This document shows positions 31,591 through 40,158 of a stretch of 47,960 nucleotides of DNA, piece by piece (within the stretch, counting starts at the first letter, position 1; the number at the start of each line of letters is the position of its first letter). The DNA is from Robiginitomaculum sp. (GTDB lineage: Bacteria; Pseudomonadota; Alphaproteobacteria; Caulobacterales; Maricaulaceae). The notes beneath the pieces were generated by a model. The model was not told the DNA's origin and searched no databases. It saw nothing but the letters and a program-made list of their open reading frames with translations. The stretch is taken from the NCBI GenBank assembly GCA_021776595.1, contig JAJFFP010000061.1, positions 1 to 47,960 of the forward strand, written 5' to 3'. Made by a program: the position numbers and the translations under genes.

Positions 31591-32340
31591 ATGGGACAGA
31601 GGCTTGAGAAAAAATTGCGGCGAATATTACCACGCTTGCTGGACCATAATCTGATTCTTAGCCAACAACACGATGGTTCATACCTAGCCAGTCTGCAGGG
31701 AAGGAACTGTGCCCGATTAAATGCTGCGGAAGCTAAACAAGCCTGCGCCATGGGGATTTTCCAAAGAGCACCGGATCATAATTTGTGCCCAACAGATGAC
31801 GCTTCGAGTTGGCTGAAACGACAATGCGCCGCCATGCCTGAAACCGCCTTTTCGGAACAACATCGAGATATGCGCAGGATCAGCGTAATTGATAGCGAAG
31901 GCCGTTTACATCAAGTTCAAAAAAATATGGCAGAATCTCCGCTTGCCTGGTTATATACGCACAAGGACACGCACAATCTCCCCTTTCTGAGCGCCACCGA
32001 ATTTGCCGCCGGGGAGCGCTTCCGCGAAGACTATGCACACTCATCCTTATCACAAAAACTTTGCGCCGACTGGGAGGCACCGGCCCCCGGACATACCGCC
32101 AGAGGGCCACGTAATGCTGTGCTGGATGCTACCGATAACGCCCTGGCCGCCAAAGACCGTTTCATGGAGGCGCTAAATGCACTTGGCCCTGGCCTTGATG
32201 ACCTGATCTTTAGCCTTTGCATCCGCGAATCCAGTTTGGAGGCGATAGAGAATGCAAAAAAATGGCCAAAACGGACGGCGAAGGTGGTTGTAAAACTGGC
32301 GCTGGACCGCCTCGCCCACCATTATGGCTTGCTGCGTTAA
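31591..32340 (+). CDS. DUF6456 domain-containing protein
   Basis: This 249-residue protein has a C-terminal DUF6456 domain (residues about 130-249): NLPFLSATEFAAGERFREDYAHSSLSQKL, LDATDNALAAKDRFMEALNALGPGLDDLIFSLCIRESSLEAIE, KWPKRTAKVVVKLALDRLAHHYG. The end resembles a helix-turn-helix. The N-terminal half is Cys-containing and less conserved. Its function is not known. It is coupled to the DnaA domain IV protein upstream. A GTG at 31588 is in frame directly before the ATG. Confidence 0.87.
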   Translation: MGQRLEKKLRRILPRLLDHNLILSQQHDGSYLASLQGRNCARLNAAEAKQACAMGIFQRAPDHNLCPTDDASSWLKRQCAAMPETAFSEQHRDMRRISVIDSEGRLHQVQKNMAESPLAWLYTHKDTHNLPFLSATEFAAGERFREDYAHSSLSQKLCADWEAPAPGHTARGPRNAVLDATDNALAAKDRFMEALNALGPGLDDLIFSLCIRESSLEAIENAKKWPKRTAKVVVKLALDRLAHHYGLLR

Positions 32341-32392
32341 ACGATCGTCTTTATCACAGGGCTTTATTGCCTGCCCAATTTCGGAGTATGCC

Positions 32393-32758
32393 ATGCCAGA
32401 TGCCAAACTTACGCCTGAACAAAAGAAAATTGCAATCTCCTGCGCCACGGAAGCACCCTTTAGCGGCCCCTGGCTGAATGAAAAACGCGCCGGCACCTAT
32501 ACCTGCATTGCCTGTGATGCACCGCTATTTTCTTCCAGGAACAAGTATGATTCAGGCTCCGGCTGGCCGTCTTTTTCTGACTGCCTGTCCCCCACGGCAT
32601 TGGGTAAAAAAACAGACCATGGCCTTGGTATGGCCCGCACCGAAATACATTGCGCCGATTGCGGTGCGCATATGGGCCATGTCTTTGAAGATGGCCCCGC
32701 CCCAACCGGGCTACGCTATTGCGTTAACGGCACCGTATTAAACTTCAAACCAGAATAG
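32393..32758 (+). CDS. msrB: Peptide-methionine (R)-S-oxide reductase
   Basis: This 121-residue enzyme has two zinc-binding CxxC pairs (CIAC, CADC), SGWPSF, HMGHVFEDGP and the catalytic C110 in LRYCVNGTVLNF. MsrB reduces methionine-R-sulfoxide in proteins using thioredoxin. The recycling cysteine near SGWPSFSDC is a candidate. The ATG at 32393 has GGAG upstream; the frame opens earlier at 32324 but the added residues are not family-like. It stands alone between DUF6456 and oligopeptidase genes. Confidence 0.95.
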   Translation: MPDAKLTPEQKKIAISCATEAPFSGPWLNEKRAGTYTCIACDAPLFSSRNKYDSGSGWPSFSDCLSPTALGKKTDHGLGMARTEIHCADCGAHMGHVFEDGPAPTGLRYCVNGTVLNFKPE

Positions 32759-32802
32759 TTCATGCACTAAACCTGCCATATTACTAACGTAAAGTATCAA
32801 AC

Positions 32803-34920
32803 ATGCCCCCAACACCTTCCATTTTTGATCGCTCAATTAAAGCCCCGATTGCAAAAAAACAAACGCAAACCTTATCATATGGCAATCGTAAAATCGTTGA
32901 TGATTATGCCTGGTTGCGGGCCAAAAACTGGCGCGAGGTTATGCAACACCCAAACGCCCTGCCTGAAGATATTAAAGAGTATCTGGAAGCGGAAAATGCG
33001 TATTGCGATGCAGCTCTGTCAGACACCAACGCTTTGCAAGAAAGCCTGATCCGTGAGATGCGAGGCCGGATATGCGAAACGGATCAGACCGTGCCTGTTG
33101 AAGATGGCCAATACGCCTATTCAACATTCTATCGAACGGGGAGCGAACACCCGGTCTATGCCCGACAAAAAATTAATCACGATAAAACGCTTGACGATAA
33201 AGTTGAAGAAATTCTGGATGCCAACACGCTGGCCAGTGAGTGTCACTATTTCGATCTTGGTGCGGTTTCCCATAGCCCGGATCATGGTTTGCTCGCTTAT
33301 GCCATAGATCGCCAGGGCAGTGAATTTTATGAAATTGCGTTTAAGGACCTGCGCACAAACAAGGACTTGCCGGATCGCCTGATGAGCGCTTCTGATGACA
33401 TATGGTGGTGTGCAGATGGGGCGGCGCTTCTTTGGATCTGGCGCGATAATAATAACCGCCCAAAAGAGGTGCGCCTGCACAAAATGGGGCAAAACCCCGA
33501 TAATGACCTTCTTATCTATCGCGAGGAGGATGAGGGCTTTTTCCTTAACCTGGACGTGACCAGTGACCGTAATTTTCTTCTGATTGAATCCAATAATCAC
33601 AGCACCAGTGAAGTGCGGGTTCTTGACGCGCATGCGCCGCAACAACCGCCGCGCCTGATCGCCCCAAGATGTACCGGAACGGAATATCATGTGGATCATG
33701 CGGCTGGGCAGTTTTATATCCTGACCAATGTGGATGGGGCGGAGGATTTCAAAATCATTACCACGCCAGATCGCTCACCAGCGCCCGTAAACTGGCAGGA
33801 TTATATCCCCTGCAAACCCGGTATTCGGGTTTTACAGCAAAGATTGTTTCAAGATTATCACGTCCGGCTGGAGCGTGAAAATGCGCTACCCCGGATCATC
33901 GTGCGTGACCGGCGATCTGGTCATGAACACCCAATTACCATGCACGATAAGGCCTATGACCTTGCACTGGAAGGCCTGCTGGATTTTGATACCACCCGAT
34001 TACGGTTCTGCACTTCATCCATGGCTAATCCAGAACAGGTATTTGATTATGATATGCGCACAAGCGGCCAGGTTTTACGTAAAACCCAGGACATCCCCAC
34101 TGGCCATGACCCGGACCGATATTGCACCGGGCGGCTGATGGCCATATCCCATGATGGCGAAGAAGTGCCGGTCAGTCTGGTTTATAAAAAAGGACTAAAA
34201 CTTGATGGTTCGGCACCTTTGCTGCTCTATGGTTATGGTGCCTATGGCATTACCGTAGAGGCTGCATTTTCCACGCGGCGGCTTTCCTTACTGGATCGCG
34301 GGTTCGTCTATGCCATTGCCCATATTCGTGGCAGCGAGGCAAAGGGACATGCCTGGTATAAAGCCGCCATCGGGTCAAAAAAACCAAATACCTTCCATGA
34401 TTACATCGCCGTGGCCAACACCCTGATCGATCACGGTTATACGGCAGAACGACGTATCATTGCCATGGGTGGTTCTGCTGGTGGTTTACTGGTTGGAGCG
34501 GTTATGAACATGGCGCCAGAGCTTTTTGGAGGTGCCATTGCCGCCGTGCCTTTTGTGGATGTGCTGAACACCATGTGTGATGCAAGCCTGCCGCTGACCC
34601 CACCAGAATGGCCCGAATGGGGCAACCCGCTTAAAGATGATGCGGCGTTTGGAACCATCGCCGATTACAGCCCTTATGAGAATGTCGATCAACGGCCATA
34701 CCCGCCTGTTCTGGCGACCGCTGGCCTGACAGATCCACGCGTGACCTATTGGGAACCGGCAAAATGGGTGGCAAAGCTGAGGGAAAAGGCTCCCTCATCC
34801 GGCCCTTATTTACTGAAAACGGAAATGCAGGCAGGCCATGCCGGCATGTCTGGACGCTTTGAAGGGTTAAAAACCAGTGCGCTGGAATATGCCTTTGCCA
34901 TCAAGGTCGCTGGTTTGTAA
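32803..34920 (+). CDS. ptrB: Oligopeptidase B (prolyl oligopeptidase family S9A)
   Basis: This 705-residue enzyme has an N-terminal seven-bladed propeller (residues about 75-420) and a C-terminal alpha/beta hydrolase. The catalytic triad is S558 in GGSAGGLL, D644 in LTDPRVTYWEP and H679 in QAGHAGMSGRF; the spacing matches the E. coli enzyme. PLLLYGYGAYG and FVYAIAHIRGSEAKGHAWY are also typical. Oligopeptidase B cleaves short peptides after Lys/Arg, and the cytoplasmic location fits the lack of a signal peptide. It is convergent with the TPR gene, from which it is separated by the terminator at 34950-34976. Confidence 0.95.
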   Translation: MPPTPSIFDRSIKAPIAKKQTQTLSYGNRKIVDDYAWLRAKNWREVMQHPNALPEDIKEYLEAENAYCDAALSDTNALQESLIREMRGRICETDQTVPVEDGQYAYSTFYRTGSEHPVYARQKINHDKTLDDKVEEILDANTLASECHYFDLGAVSHSPDHGLLAYAIDRQGSEFYEIAFKDLRTNKDLPDRLMSASDDIWWCADGAALLWIWRDNNNRPKEVRLHKMGQNPDNDLLIYREEDEGFFLNLDVTSDRNFLLIESNNHSTSEVRVLDAHAPQQPPRLIAPRCTGTEYHVDHAAGQFYILTNVDGAEDFKIITTPDRSPAPVNWQDYIPCKPGIRVLQQRLFQDYHVRLERENALPRIIVRDRRSGHEHPITMHDKAYDLALEGLLDFDTTRLRFCTSSMANPEQVFDYDMRTSGQVLRKTQDIPTGHDPDRYCTGRLMAISHDGEEVPVSLVYKKGLKLDGSAPLLLYGYGAYGITVEAAFSTRRLSLLDRGFVYAIAHIRGSEAKGHAWYKAAIGSKKPNTFHDYIAVANTLIDHGYTAERRIIAMGGSAGGLLVGAVMNMAPELFGGAIAAVPFVDVLNTMCDASLPLTPPEWPEWGNPLKDDAAFGTIADYSPYENVDQRPYPPVLATAGLTDPRVTYWEPAKWVAKLREKAPSSGPYLLKTEMQAGHAGMSGRFEGLKTSALEYAFAIKVAGL

Positions 34921-34949
34921 CAAAACAGGTTTCAACATATATGCGTCAT

Positions 34950-34976
34950 AAAAAACCCCCGGTCCATGACCGGGGG
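34950..34976 (-). terminator. Rho-independent terminator of the leftward TPR/TonB transcript
   Basis: A perfect nine-pair stem CCCCCGGTC/GACCGGGGG with a CAT loop (34956-34976) is followed on the minus strand by TTTTTT (34950-34955). It lies about 30 bases beyond the stop at 35005. Confidence 0.92.
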
Positions 34977-35004
34977 GGTAGAGTTGTAGAGAAAATTAAC
35001 TGGC

Positions 35005-36468
35005 TCAGGATTTACGCTTTTCTTTTGCTTTTTTAACGCGGTCTTCTTCTTGCGCCAGAATGGTTTTACATTCGTCAGAGATTTCCCCTACACCTTCCAG
35101 GAATTCAGCACCCATACGTTTTTTACGGTCTGCCTGGTTTTTACACTCATCCAGTTTGACCTGAAATTTGAAGGCCGCCTGTTTACGATCTACTTCAAAC
35201 TGACCATTGATAAAACGTACCCAGCCATTAGCCGTTTTACGCGAATAAGGATATTGCGCTGCTTTTTTGAATTCCTTAATGGCTTGGACCGGGCGGTTGC
35301 GCTCATAAAGTGAATTGGCAATCAGAATATAGGCATTGCCAGGTTTTTTGATGCCTTTTTCCAGCGCTTTACGAAAAGCCTTCTCGGCCTTGTCATATTG
35401 TTCTTCTGAATAATAGGCTTCACCCAGGCGTTCATATAAACTACCGGTGGATGCAATATTTGCCGCCGCCGTCAAAACCGGGATCGCACGATCATATTCA
35501 CGGGCCTGGCGCCACATATTGGCCAGTAGTTCCAAATTCTTTCTGGACTTGGAGACCCGACCTGCATTCATTTCACGCTCAAGGATAGAAGCTCCACGAA
35601 ATGGAACTTCATAATAGCTGTAATACTGCGCCAGTGCCAGAAGCTCACGCTCACTTTTAAGCATGCCATTAAGATACATGATTTTGTTCACTTCAAAGGC
35701 TTCACGCGATTTATTGGCTTGCTGTTTCAGCGATGCGATGGCTTTCCAGACTTTTTTGTCATCCGGCCAGATAGAAACTTCCTGTTCAAGCAATTTGGCC
35801 TGTTTCCCCGGCATTTTCAATTCATGATAAATGTAGTTCAGAATATCAAAATGCTTCTTTTTCTTTGGGTTAGCTGTGCGAAATGCTGCTTCAGCATGGG
35901 GTAGTGCCTTGCGATATTCATCGGCCTGAAGCCAGGACTGCGCAATCATCAGATGAATTTTGTCATTGGCTTTACCGCCATTGCGCAACCATTTTTCAAG
36001 AATGGTCGCCCCTTTTACGTATTGTTCCTCGGCAATATAAAGCTGGCCGATATTGGGGGTCAGGCTGTCAATCTCGCCCTGATTTAGAGCCCCTGTATTG
36101 ATAGAGGCCTCCCAATCGCGGATTGTGCCCATATTATTGCCCGTGCCATATTGGGCCTGACCACGTATCTGATAGCTGATAGCGCGCTCATAAGGCGACA
36201 GCTTTGGTTTAGTAAGCAATTTTGTCAGCACCGAGATCGTGGTAGCATAATCAGGAGGTTCGGCAGAAAGGGCCTCTTGCGCCTTGATTATGGCTTCACC
36301 GGCCATTGTGCTTAGCACACGACCTTTGGTTTTTTGCTCATCATCCTTGTTGCGACGCTGCGCATCGGCAGGTCCGGCAGCGAAAACGACGGCAATCAAG
36401 ACAGCAAACACCATCAGACCTAGCTGGTGTATCCACCTGCTCTCGTCATTTAATCTCGTTCCAAACAT
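35005..36468 (-). CDS. TPR protein of the TonB/ExbBD energy-transduction locus
   Basis: This 487-residue exported protein has a signal peptide (LGLMVFAVLIAVVFAAGPADA) and tetratricopeptide repeats across residues about 60-400 (AISYQIRGQAQYGTGNNMGT, GQLYIAEEQYVKGATILEKW, LYERLGEAYYSEEQYDKAEKAFRKALEKG, AYILIANSLYERNRPVQAIKEF). The C-terminus is Lys-rich. TPR proteins of this kind end TonB-ExbB-ExbD-DUF3450 gene clusters in several proteobacteria; they are periplasmic and may link TonB to receptors, a role not proved. A terminator follows its stop. Confidence 0.87.
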   Translation of the reverse strand: MFGTRLNDESRWIHQLGLMVFAVLIAVVFAAGPADAQRRNKDDEQKTKGRVLSTMAGEAIIKAQEALSAEPPDYATTISVLTKLLTKPKLSPYERAISYQIRGQAQYGTGNNMGTIRDWEASINTGALNQGEIDSLTPNIGQLYIAEEQYVKGATILEKWLRNGGKANDKIHLMIAQSWLQADEYRKALPHAEAAFRTANPKKKKHFDILNYIYHELKMPGKQAKLLEQEVSIWPDDKKVWKAIASLKQQANKSREAFEVNKIMYLNGMLKSERELLALAQYYSYYEVPFRGASILEREMNAGRVSKSRKNLELLANMWRQAREYDRAIPVLTAAANIASTGSLYERLGEAYYSEEQYDKAEKAFRKALEKGIKKPGNAYILIANSLYERNRPVQAIKEFKKAAQYPYSRKTANGWVRFINGQFEVDRKQAAFKFQVKLDECKNQADRKKRMGAEFLEGVGEISDECKTILAQEEDRVKKAKEKRKS

Positions 36469-36539
36469 GCCTTCTTCTCCTTGCAGCTAACCTAAATCAT
36501 AGCTATTTTCGCTCAGCAGCAAAGCTGCGTTTTTTTGCC

Positions 36540-37142
36540 CTAGTCTGCCAACTGGAATTTAAATGGTGTCACCACTCCGCGCCGTGCCACGGCCTTACCA
36601 TCAACAATTTTAGGATTGTATTTCCATTTCTCAATGGCCCGCGTTGCCGCACGAACAAACATGGATGATGAGCAGGTGACACGCACATTATATGGCTTGC
36701 CGGTTGCGCTCACATCAAACTGGCCTTCGCAAGTGCCTTCACGGCCCTGCTCTGCTGCGCGGGGCGGATAGATGGGTTCAATACGAACCAGTGGTTGTGC
36801 ATCACGATCAGAGACCTGAAAGTTGATATTGCCACGGTTTAGTGAAGGGGGTTCAAAATCCGGAATAGAGCCGGAAACAGAGGCAATGCCTTCATTTGGT
36901 TGAACCGCTTTTTGTTTTTCAATGGCTGGCGGCGGGGGTGGTGGTTTTACGTCCTTGGTCCGCTCCGGCTTGACATCGCGTTGCCGCACTTCAAGCTCTT
37001 GTACTTTTGGATTAATATCGAACCGTACAGATTCTTCTTTATCGGCTAGTTTGAAGTCACCCGAAATGAAGAACCGCATCAGCAAAAAAAGCAGAATCGT
37101 AATAACTGCAGCAATTGGCAAGCTGAGAATAAAACGAGGCAT
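36540..37142 (-). CDS. TonB family protein 1
   Basis: This 200-residue protein has one N-terminal membrane anchor (FILSLPIAAVITILLFLLMRFF), a short Pro-rich region (KPPPPPPA) and a TonB C-terminal domain (PLVRIEPIYPPRAAEQGREGTCEGQFDVSATG, then ATRAIEKWKYNPKIVDGKAVARRGVVTPFKFQL). The Pro region is short compared with E. coli TonB. Two cysteines in the CTD (GTCEGQF and RVTCSSS) are shared with the second TonB and could form a disulfide. The ATG at 37142 has AGGAG six bases upstream. It is paralogous to TonB 2. Confidence 0.92.
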   Translation of the reverse strand: MPRFILSLPIAAVITILLFLLMRFFISGDFKLADKEESVRFDINPKVQELEVRQRDVKPERTKDVKPPPPPPAIEKQKAVQPNEGIASVSGSIPDFEPPSLNRGNINFQVSDRDAQPLVRIEPIYPPRAAEQGREGTCEGQFDVSATGKPYNVRVTCSSSMFVRAATRAIEKWKYNPKIVDGKAVARRGVVTPFKFQLAD

Positions 37143-37225
37143 CAAATACTCCTGTTGCAATCATGCCAACCAAAATACATTGGTGATCCAAACCTGCAGG
37201 CTGATATTCCCGCTTCCCCTGAATC

Positions 37226-37241
37226 ACCGATTTTGATCGGT
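37226..37241. promoter_or_regulatory. ACCGAT-TTTG-ATCGGT palindrome upstream of tonB 1
   Basis: A perfect six-base inverted repeat lies about 85 bases ahead of the tonB 1 start in the 295-base gap after tonB 2, and a further half-site ACCGAT is 17 bases away (37257). It could be an operator; no known regulator is assigned. The rest of the gap shows nothing recognisable. Confidence 0.35.
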
Positions 37242-37437
37242 ATTTTCCTTTACTTTACCGATTAGAATTCGCCGCGAACAGTCTTTTTTCAGCCCATATG
37301 TGCGAATCTTTGGCAATCAACCCGTGTTGCACACCTTGGCACAACAATGAGGCGATTTTGCGACATGCGCAACAACCCCTGGTGGTGCCCACTTCATACA
37401 CACGAAAAGACTGTGAACCGCTTACCACAGAGGGGGC

Positions 37438-38070
37438 TTACATCTTGAACAGAACAGGCGTCTCTACACCACGCCGAATGACGGCTTTGCCATCCACAAT
37501 CTTGGGAATATATCTCCATTTGCCAATGGCCTGGACAACAACGCCAGTAAACACTGATGAAGAACAAACAACATTGATATTCATGGGCACTCCCCTTGGG
37601 TTGACATCAAACCTTGCTTTACAGCGCCCCCCAAGGCCACGTGATAATGCCCGTGCGGGATGCACCGGCTCAATGCGCACAATCGGCTGAACATCACGAT
37701 CCATCGGCGTGAAAACATTAACAGCCTTTGCGGGTTCAGGCGGGGTAATATCCGGCAGACCAAAGGGCGCAATAGCTTCATCCGGCAGGATGGAACTTTG
37801 CTGTGCTAGGCGCGGGGGTGGTGGAGGCAGTTCCACTTTTGTCGTTCTATCCGGAAGTGTTTTTCTCTTCAGGGGCGGCAGCTCCTTCACCTCAGGATGT
37901 ATTGATGGTATGGTCATATCAACGACCGGTGCCGGGGTGAACGCCGTAGTGATCAAAGTCTTCATCAGTAAAAAAAGCGCGAACGTTACCATCGCCGCCA
38001 AAGGTAGCGTAGAAACAAACCGCCATGATGGATTAAGGCCTGAGCCATAATGCTGAAAAGTGGTTGTCAT
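37438..38070 (-). CDS. TonB family protein 2
   Basis: This 210-residue paralogue of TonB 1 has a membrane anchor (LPLAAMVTFALFLLMKTLI), a short Pro-rich stretch (VELPPPPPRL) and a TonB CTD (PIVRIEPVHPARALSRGLGGRCKARFDVNPRG, then VVQAIGKWRYIPKIVDGKAVIRRGVETPVLF). Both CTD cysteines are retained. The ATG at 38070 has GGGAGG five bases upstream. It lies 101 bases downstream of the ExbB-ExbD fusion gene in the same direction and probably works with it. Confidence 0.92.
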   Translation of the reverse strand: MTTTFQHYGSGLNPSWRFVSTLPLAAMVTFALFLLMKTLITTAFTPAPVVDMTIPSIHPEVKELPPLKRKTLPDRTTKVELPPPPPRLAQQSSILPDEAIAPFGLPDITPPEPAKAVNVFTPMDRDVQPIVRIEPVHPARALSRGLGGRCKARFDVNPRGVPMNINVVCSSSVFTGVVVQAIGKWRYIPKIVDGKAVIRRGVETPVLFKM

Positions 38071-38171
38071 ATTTGCCTCCCGCTTTTTCTGCATCAGGCG
38101 CGAACGCACATCGCAGATTATCGGGAACGAGCCTCACGCAACCATAAGGCGTATTTAAGGCAAGACCTTGC

Positions 38172-39119
38172 CTAATTGGTGCCTTCTCGCTGGATTGACC
38201 AGGCGCCACCGGCTCCTTCTACCTGCTCCACAATCCGAACAACTACCCCATGTGATGCGTCATCATCCGGGTTGATCAACACACCGGAACGGGTGTGCTC
38301 CGCGCGCAGACTGGAAATTTTGGCACCCACACGCTCAATATCTGTCAATTGTCGGTTGATATAGACCAGATTGCGATCCGTCACCTGCACCAAAATCAAC
38401 GGGTCAGGGTTTTGCTCCGCTGTTTCTTTATCGCGCGGCTGCGGAATGAGGCTGATGGTTTTTTCCTGAACAAACACAGCCGTAGCTATAAAAAAGATCA
38501 ACATGATAAATACAATATCCAGCATGGGCGTCATATCCACCTGAGCATCACCCTGGTTTTGACGACCTCGCTTTCCCTGAAGATCAGACCAGCCCGGCTC
38601 TAGCGCATTGGCAAGTCTGGTAATCACAAGACGGGAATGGCGCTCAAGACGGCGGGCGATGATCAGGCCTGAAATGGCCGCTACCATGCCTGCCATGGTG
38701 GTGATGGTGGCTCTGGAAACCCCGGCTGACATAGCCCGAATATCGGACGAACCGGTGGAGGCCATAACATCAAACACACTAATCATGCCGGTAACGGTAC
38801 CCAACAGCCCAAGCAGCGGTGATATGGCTACCAGTATGAGGATAAGGGCAATGTTTTGTTCGGCGCTTTGTCGGTTCTGTGAAATTAACTGAGTTCTTAT
38901 CTTCTGAGCATACCAACTAATATGGTCCTCCCGACTCTGCCATAACTGCCTAGTTTTCCTGGCCTCGTTTTTTTGTGAAAAAAAGAAATAGGCCATACGC
39001 TCAACAATGAGTGCCCACATCAAAAAGGTGGTGAACAGGATAATCGTCAGGACCGGACCGCCCATCTCCAGAAATGCCTGCAAATCCTGCACGGCTCTAA
39101 ATGGATTTAACGCCTTCAC
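38172..39119 (-). CDS. Single-chain ExbB-ExbD fusion protein
   Basis: This is a 315-residue protein that carries a complete ExbB/TolQ module (residues about 1-178: FLEMGGPVLTIILFTTFLMW, then AISPLLGLLGTVTGMISVFD and MSAGVSRATITTMAGMVAAISGLI), a linker of about 20 polar residues, and a full ExbD module (VDMTPMLDIVFIMLIFFIATAVF, with the proton-binding Asp, then a periplasmic domain to ASHGVVVRIVEQVEG). Each half matches the separate exbB at 40159 and exbD at 39739 closely, and the summed length equals theirs. ExbB ends and ExbD begins in the cytoplasm, so the fusion is topologically possible. It would force 1:1 stoichiometry, whereas known complexes are 5:2. The start is a GTG with GGGGG upstream. 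Confidence 0.93.
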   Translation of the reverse strand: MKALNPFRAVQDLQAFLEMGGPVLTIILFTTFLMWALIVERMAYFFFSQKNEARKTRQLWQSREDHISWYAQKIRTQLISQNRQSAEQNIALILILVAISPLLGLLGTVTGMISVFDVMASTGSSDIRAMSAGVSRATITTMAGMVAAISGLIIARRLERHSRLVITRLANALEPGWSDLQGKRGRQNQGDAQVDMTPMLDIVFIMLIFFIATAVFVQEKTISLIPQPRDKETAEQNPDPLILVQVTDRNLVYINRQLTDIERVGAKISSLRAEHTRSGVLINPDDDASHGVVVRIVEQVEGAGGAWSIQREGTN

Positions 39120-39221
39120 AACCGCCCCCGCTATGGTTCAACAGGAATTGCAAACAATATAGGCGTAAAAATATCAATCAGAGATCGCTGCGACTATCCG
39201 TCGCTAGGCCCTAACCTGAGC

Positions 39222-39259
39222 CATAAAGAAAACGGCCACCCCCGTAAAAGGGATGGCCG
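39222..39259 (-). terminator. Rho-independent terminator after the core exb operon
   Basis: The stem CGGCCATCCC/GGGGGTGGCCG with minor bulges (39233-39259) is followed on the minus strand by TTTTCTTT. It lies 30 bases past the exbD-2 stop, so DUF3450-exbB-exbB-exbD-exbD form one transcript and the fusion/tonB part another. Confidence 0.8.
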
Positions 39260-39289
39260 CTGATCTGCAATATTGTGACGATCCGGAAA

Positions 39290-39691
39290 TTAACGTTTCT
39301 CGATGGAAACTTTCACTGGAATACCCAGAGCAAGGAAAATATCCTGAATATCCAGAACCGTGCCAATTTTGGCCAATTGATCACCCTGAATAACGCCTTC
39401 GGCTTTGGGATTTTCCGCTTTCATTTTTTCAAGCGCGGCGCTCACCCCGACTTTGGGTACAATTTTCTTGTTGATCCAGATCTGGTTCTGGTTATCTACC
39501 GCCACCATGATGGAGGGTTTTTCCGGGGATACTTCCGGACCCCACAAGGGTTTATTCACATCAACCCCAGGCTCTTTGACGAAAACGGCCGTAACGATAA
39601 AGAAGATAAGCAGAATAAACACAACGTCCAGCATGGGCGTCATATCCATTTCCACATCGTCTGCCTTACTTACTCCGCGTGATCTTGCCAT
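39290..39691 (-). CDS. ExbD/TolR family protein 2
   Basis: This 133-residue protein has a basic N-terminus (MARSRGVSKADDVEMDM), one membrane helix with the conserved Asp (TPMLDVVFILLIFFIVTAVF) and a periplasmic domain rich in Lys/Glu (IWINKKIVPKVGVSAALEKMKAEN). The ATG at 39691 with GGAG upstream is used rather than 39718. It is more diverged from the fusion's ExbD half than exbD-1 is. It is the last gene before the terminator. Confidence 0.93.
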   Translation of the reverse strand: MARSRGVSKADDVEMDMTPMLDVVFILLIFFIVTAVFVKEPGVDVNKPLWGPEVSPEKPSIMVAVDNQNQIWINKKIVPKVGVSAALEKMKAENPKAEGVIQGDQLAKIGTVLDIQDIFLALGIPVKVSIEKR

Positions 39692-39738
39692 CACTACACT
39701 CCGCTTAACTCGTTTCAATGCGGCTCAAAGAGCCTGTT

Positions 39739-40149
39739 TTAGGCACCGTCTGCCTGACGCTGAATCATGGTCGGCGCACCGGTATTCTTGGCGGCGTCAA
39801 ATACGGTAATCACCACCCCGTGGCTGGCTTCGTCATCTGGTACTATCAGGATGGCACTGTCGCCCTTGTCAGCACGAAAACGCTCAATGGCCGGGCCAAC
39901 ACGGCGCAGGTCCGTTAGCTGATCATTTACAAAGATCACATCCCGGTCGTTGATTTGAATCAAAATCACCGGATTGGATTTTTCAGGTTCGTTGTCAGAA
40001 GGCGGTGGCGGCACCAGACTAACGGAGCGCTCCTGCACAAAGACTGCGGTGACGATGAAAAAGATCAGGAGGATAAAGACAATATCCAGCATCGGAGTCA
40101 TATCGACTTCGACTTCTTCCTGTTCGCGATGGCGTCCACCTCTACGCAT
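39739..40149 (-). CDS. ExbD/TolR family protein 1
   Basis: This 136-residue protein has a charged N-terminus, a membrane helix with the proton-carrying Asp (VDMTPMLDIVFILLIFFIVTAVF) and a periplasmic domain (VILIQINDRDVIFVNDQLTDLRRVG, PDDEASHGVVITVFDAAK). It lies nine bases after the exbB stop. Its sequence is the closest relative in the window to the ExbD half of the fusion. It is part of the proton channel that powers TonB. Confidence 0.94.
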   Translation of the reverse strand: MRRGGRHREQEEVEVDMTPMLDIVFILLIFFIVTAVFVQERSVSLVPPPPSDNEPEKSNPVILIQINDRDVIFVNDQLTDLRRVGPAIERFRADKGDSAILIVPDDEASHGVVITVFDAAKNTGAPTMIQRQADGA

Positions 40150-40158
40150 AAGCCGGCC

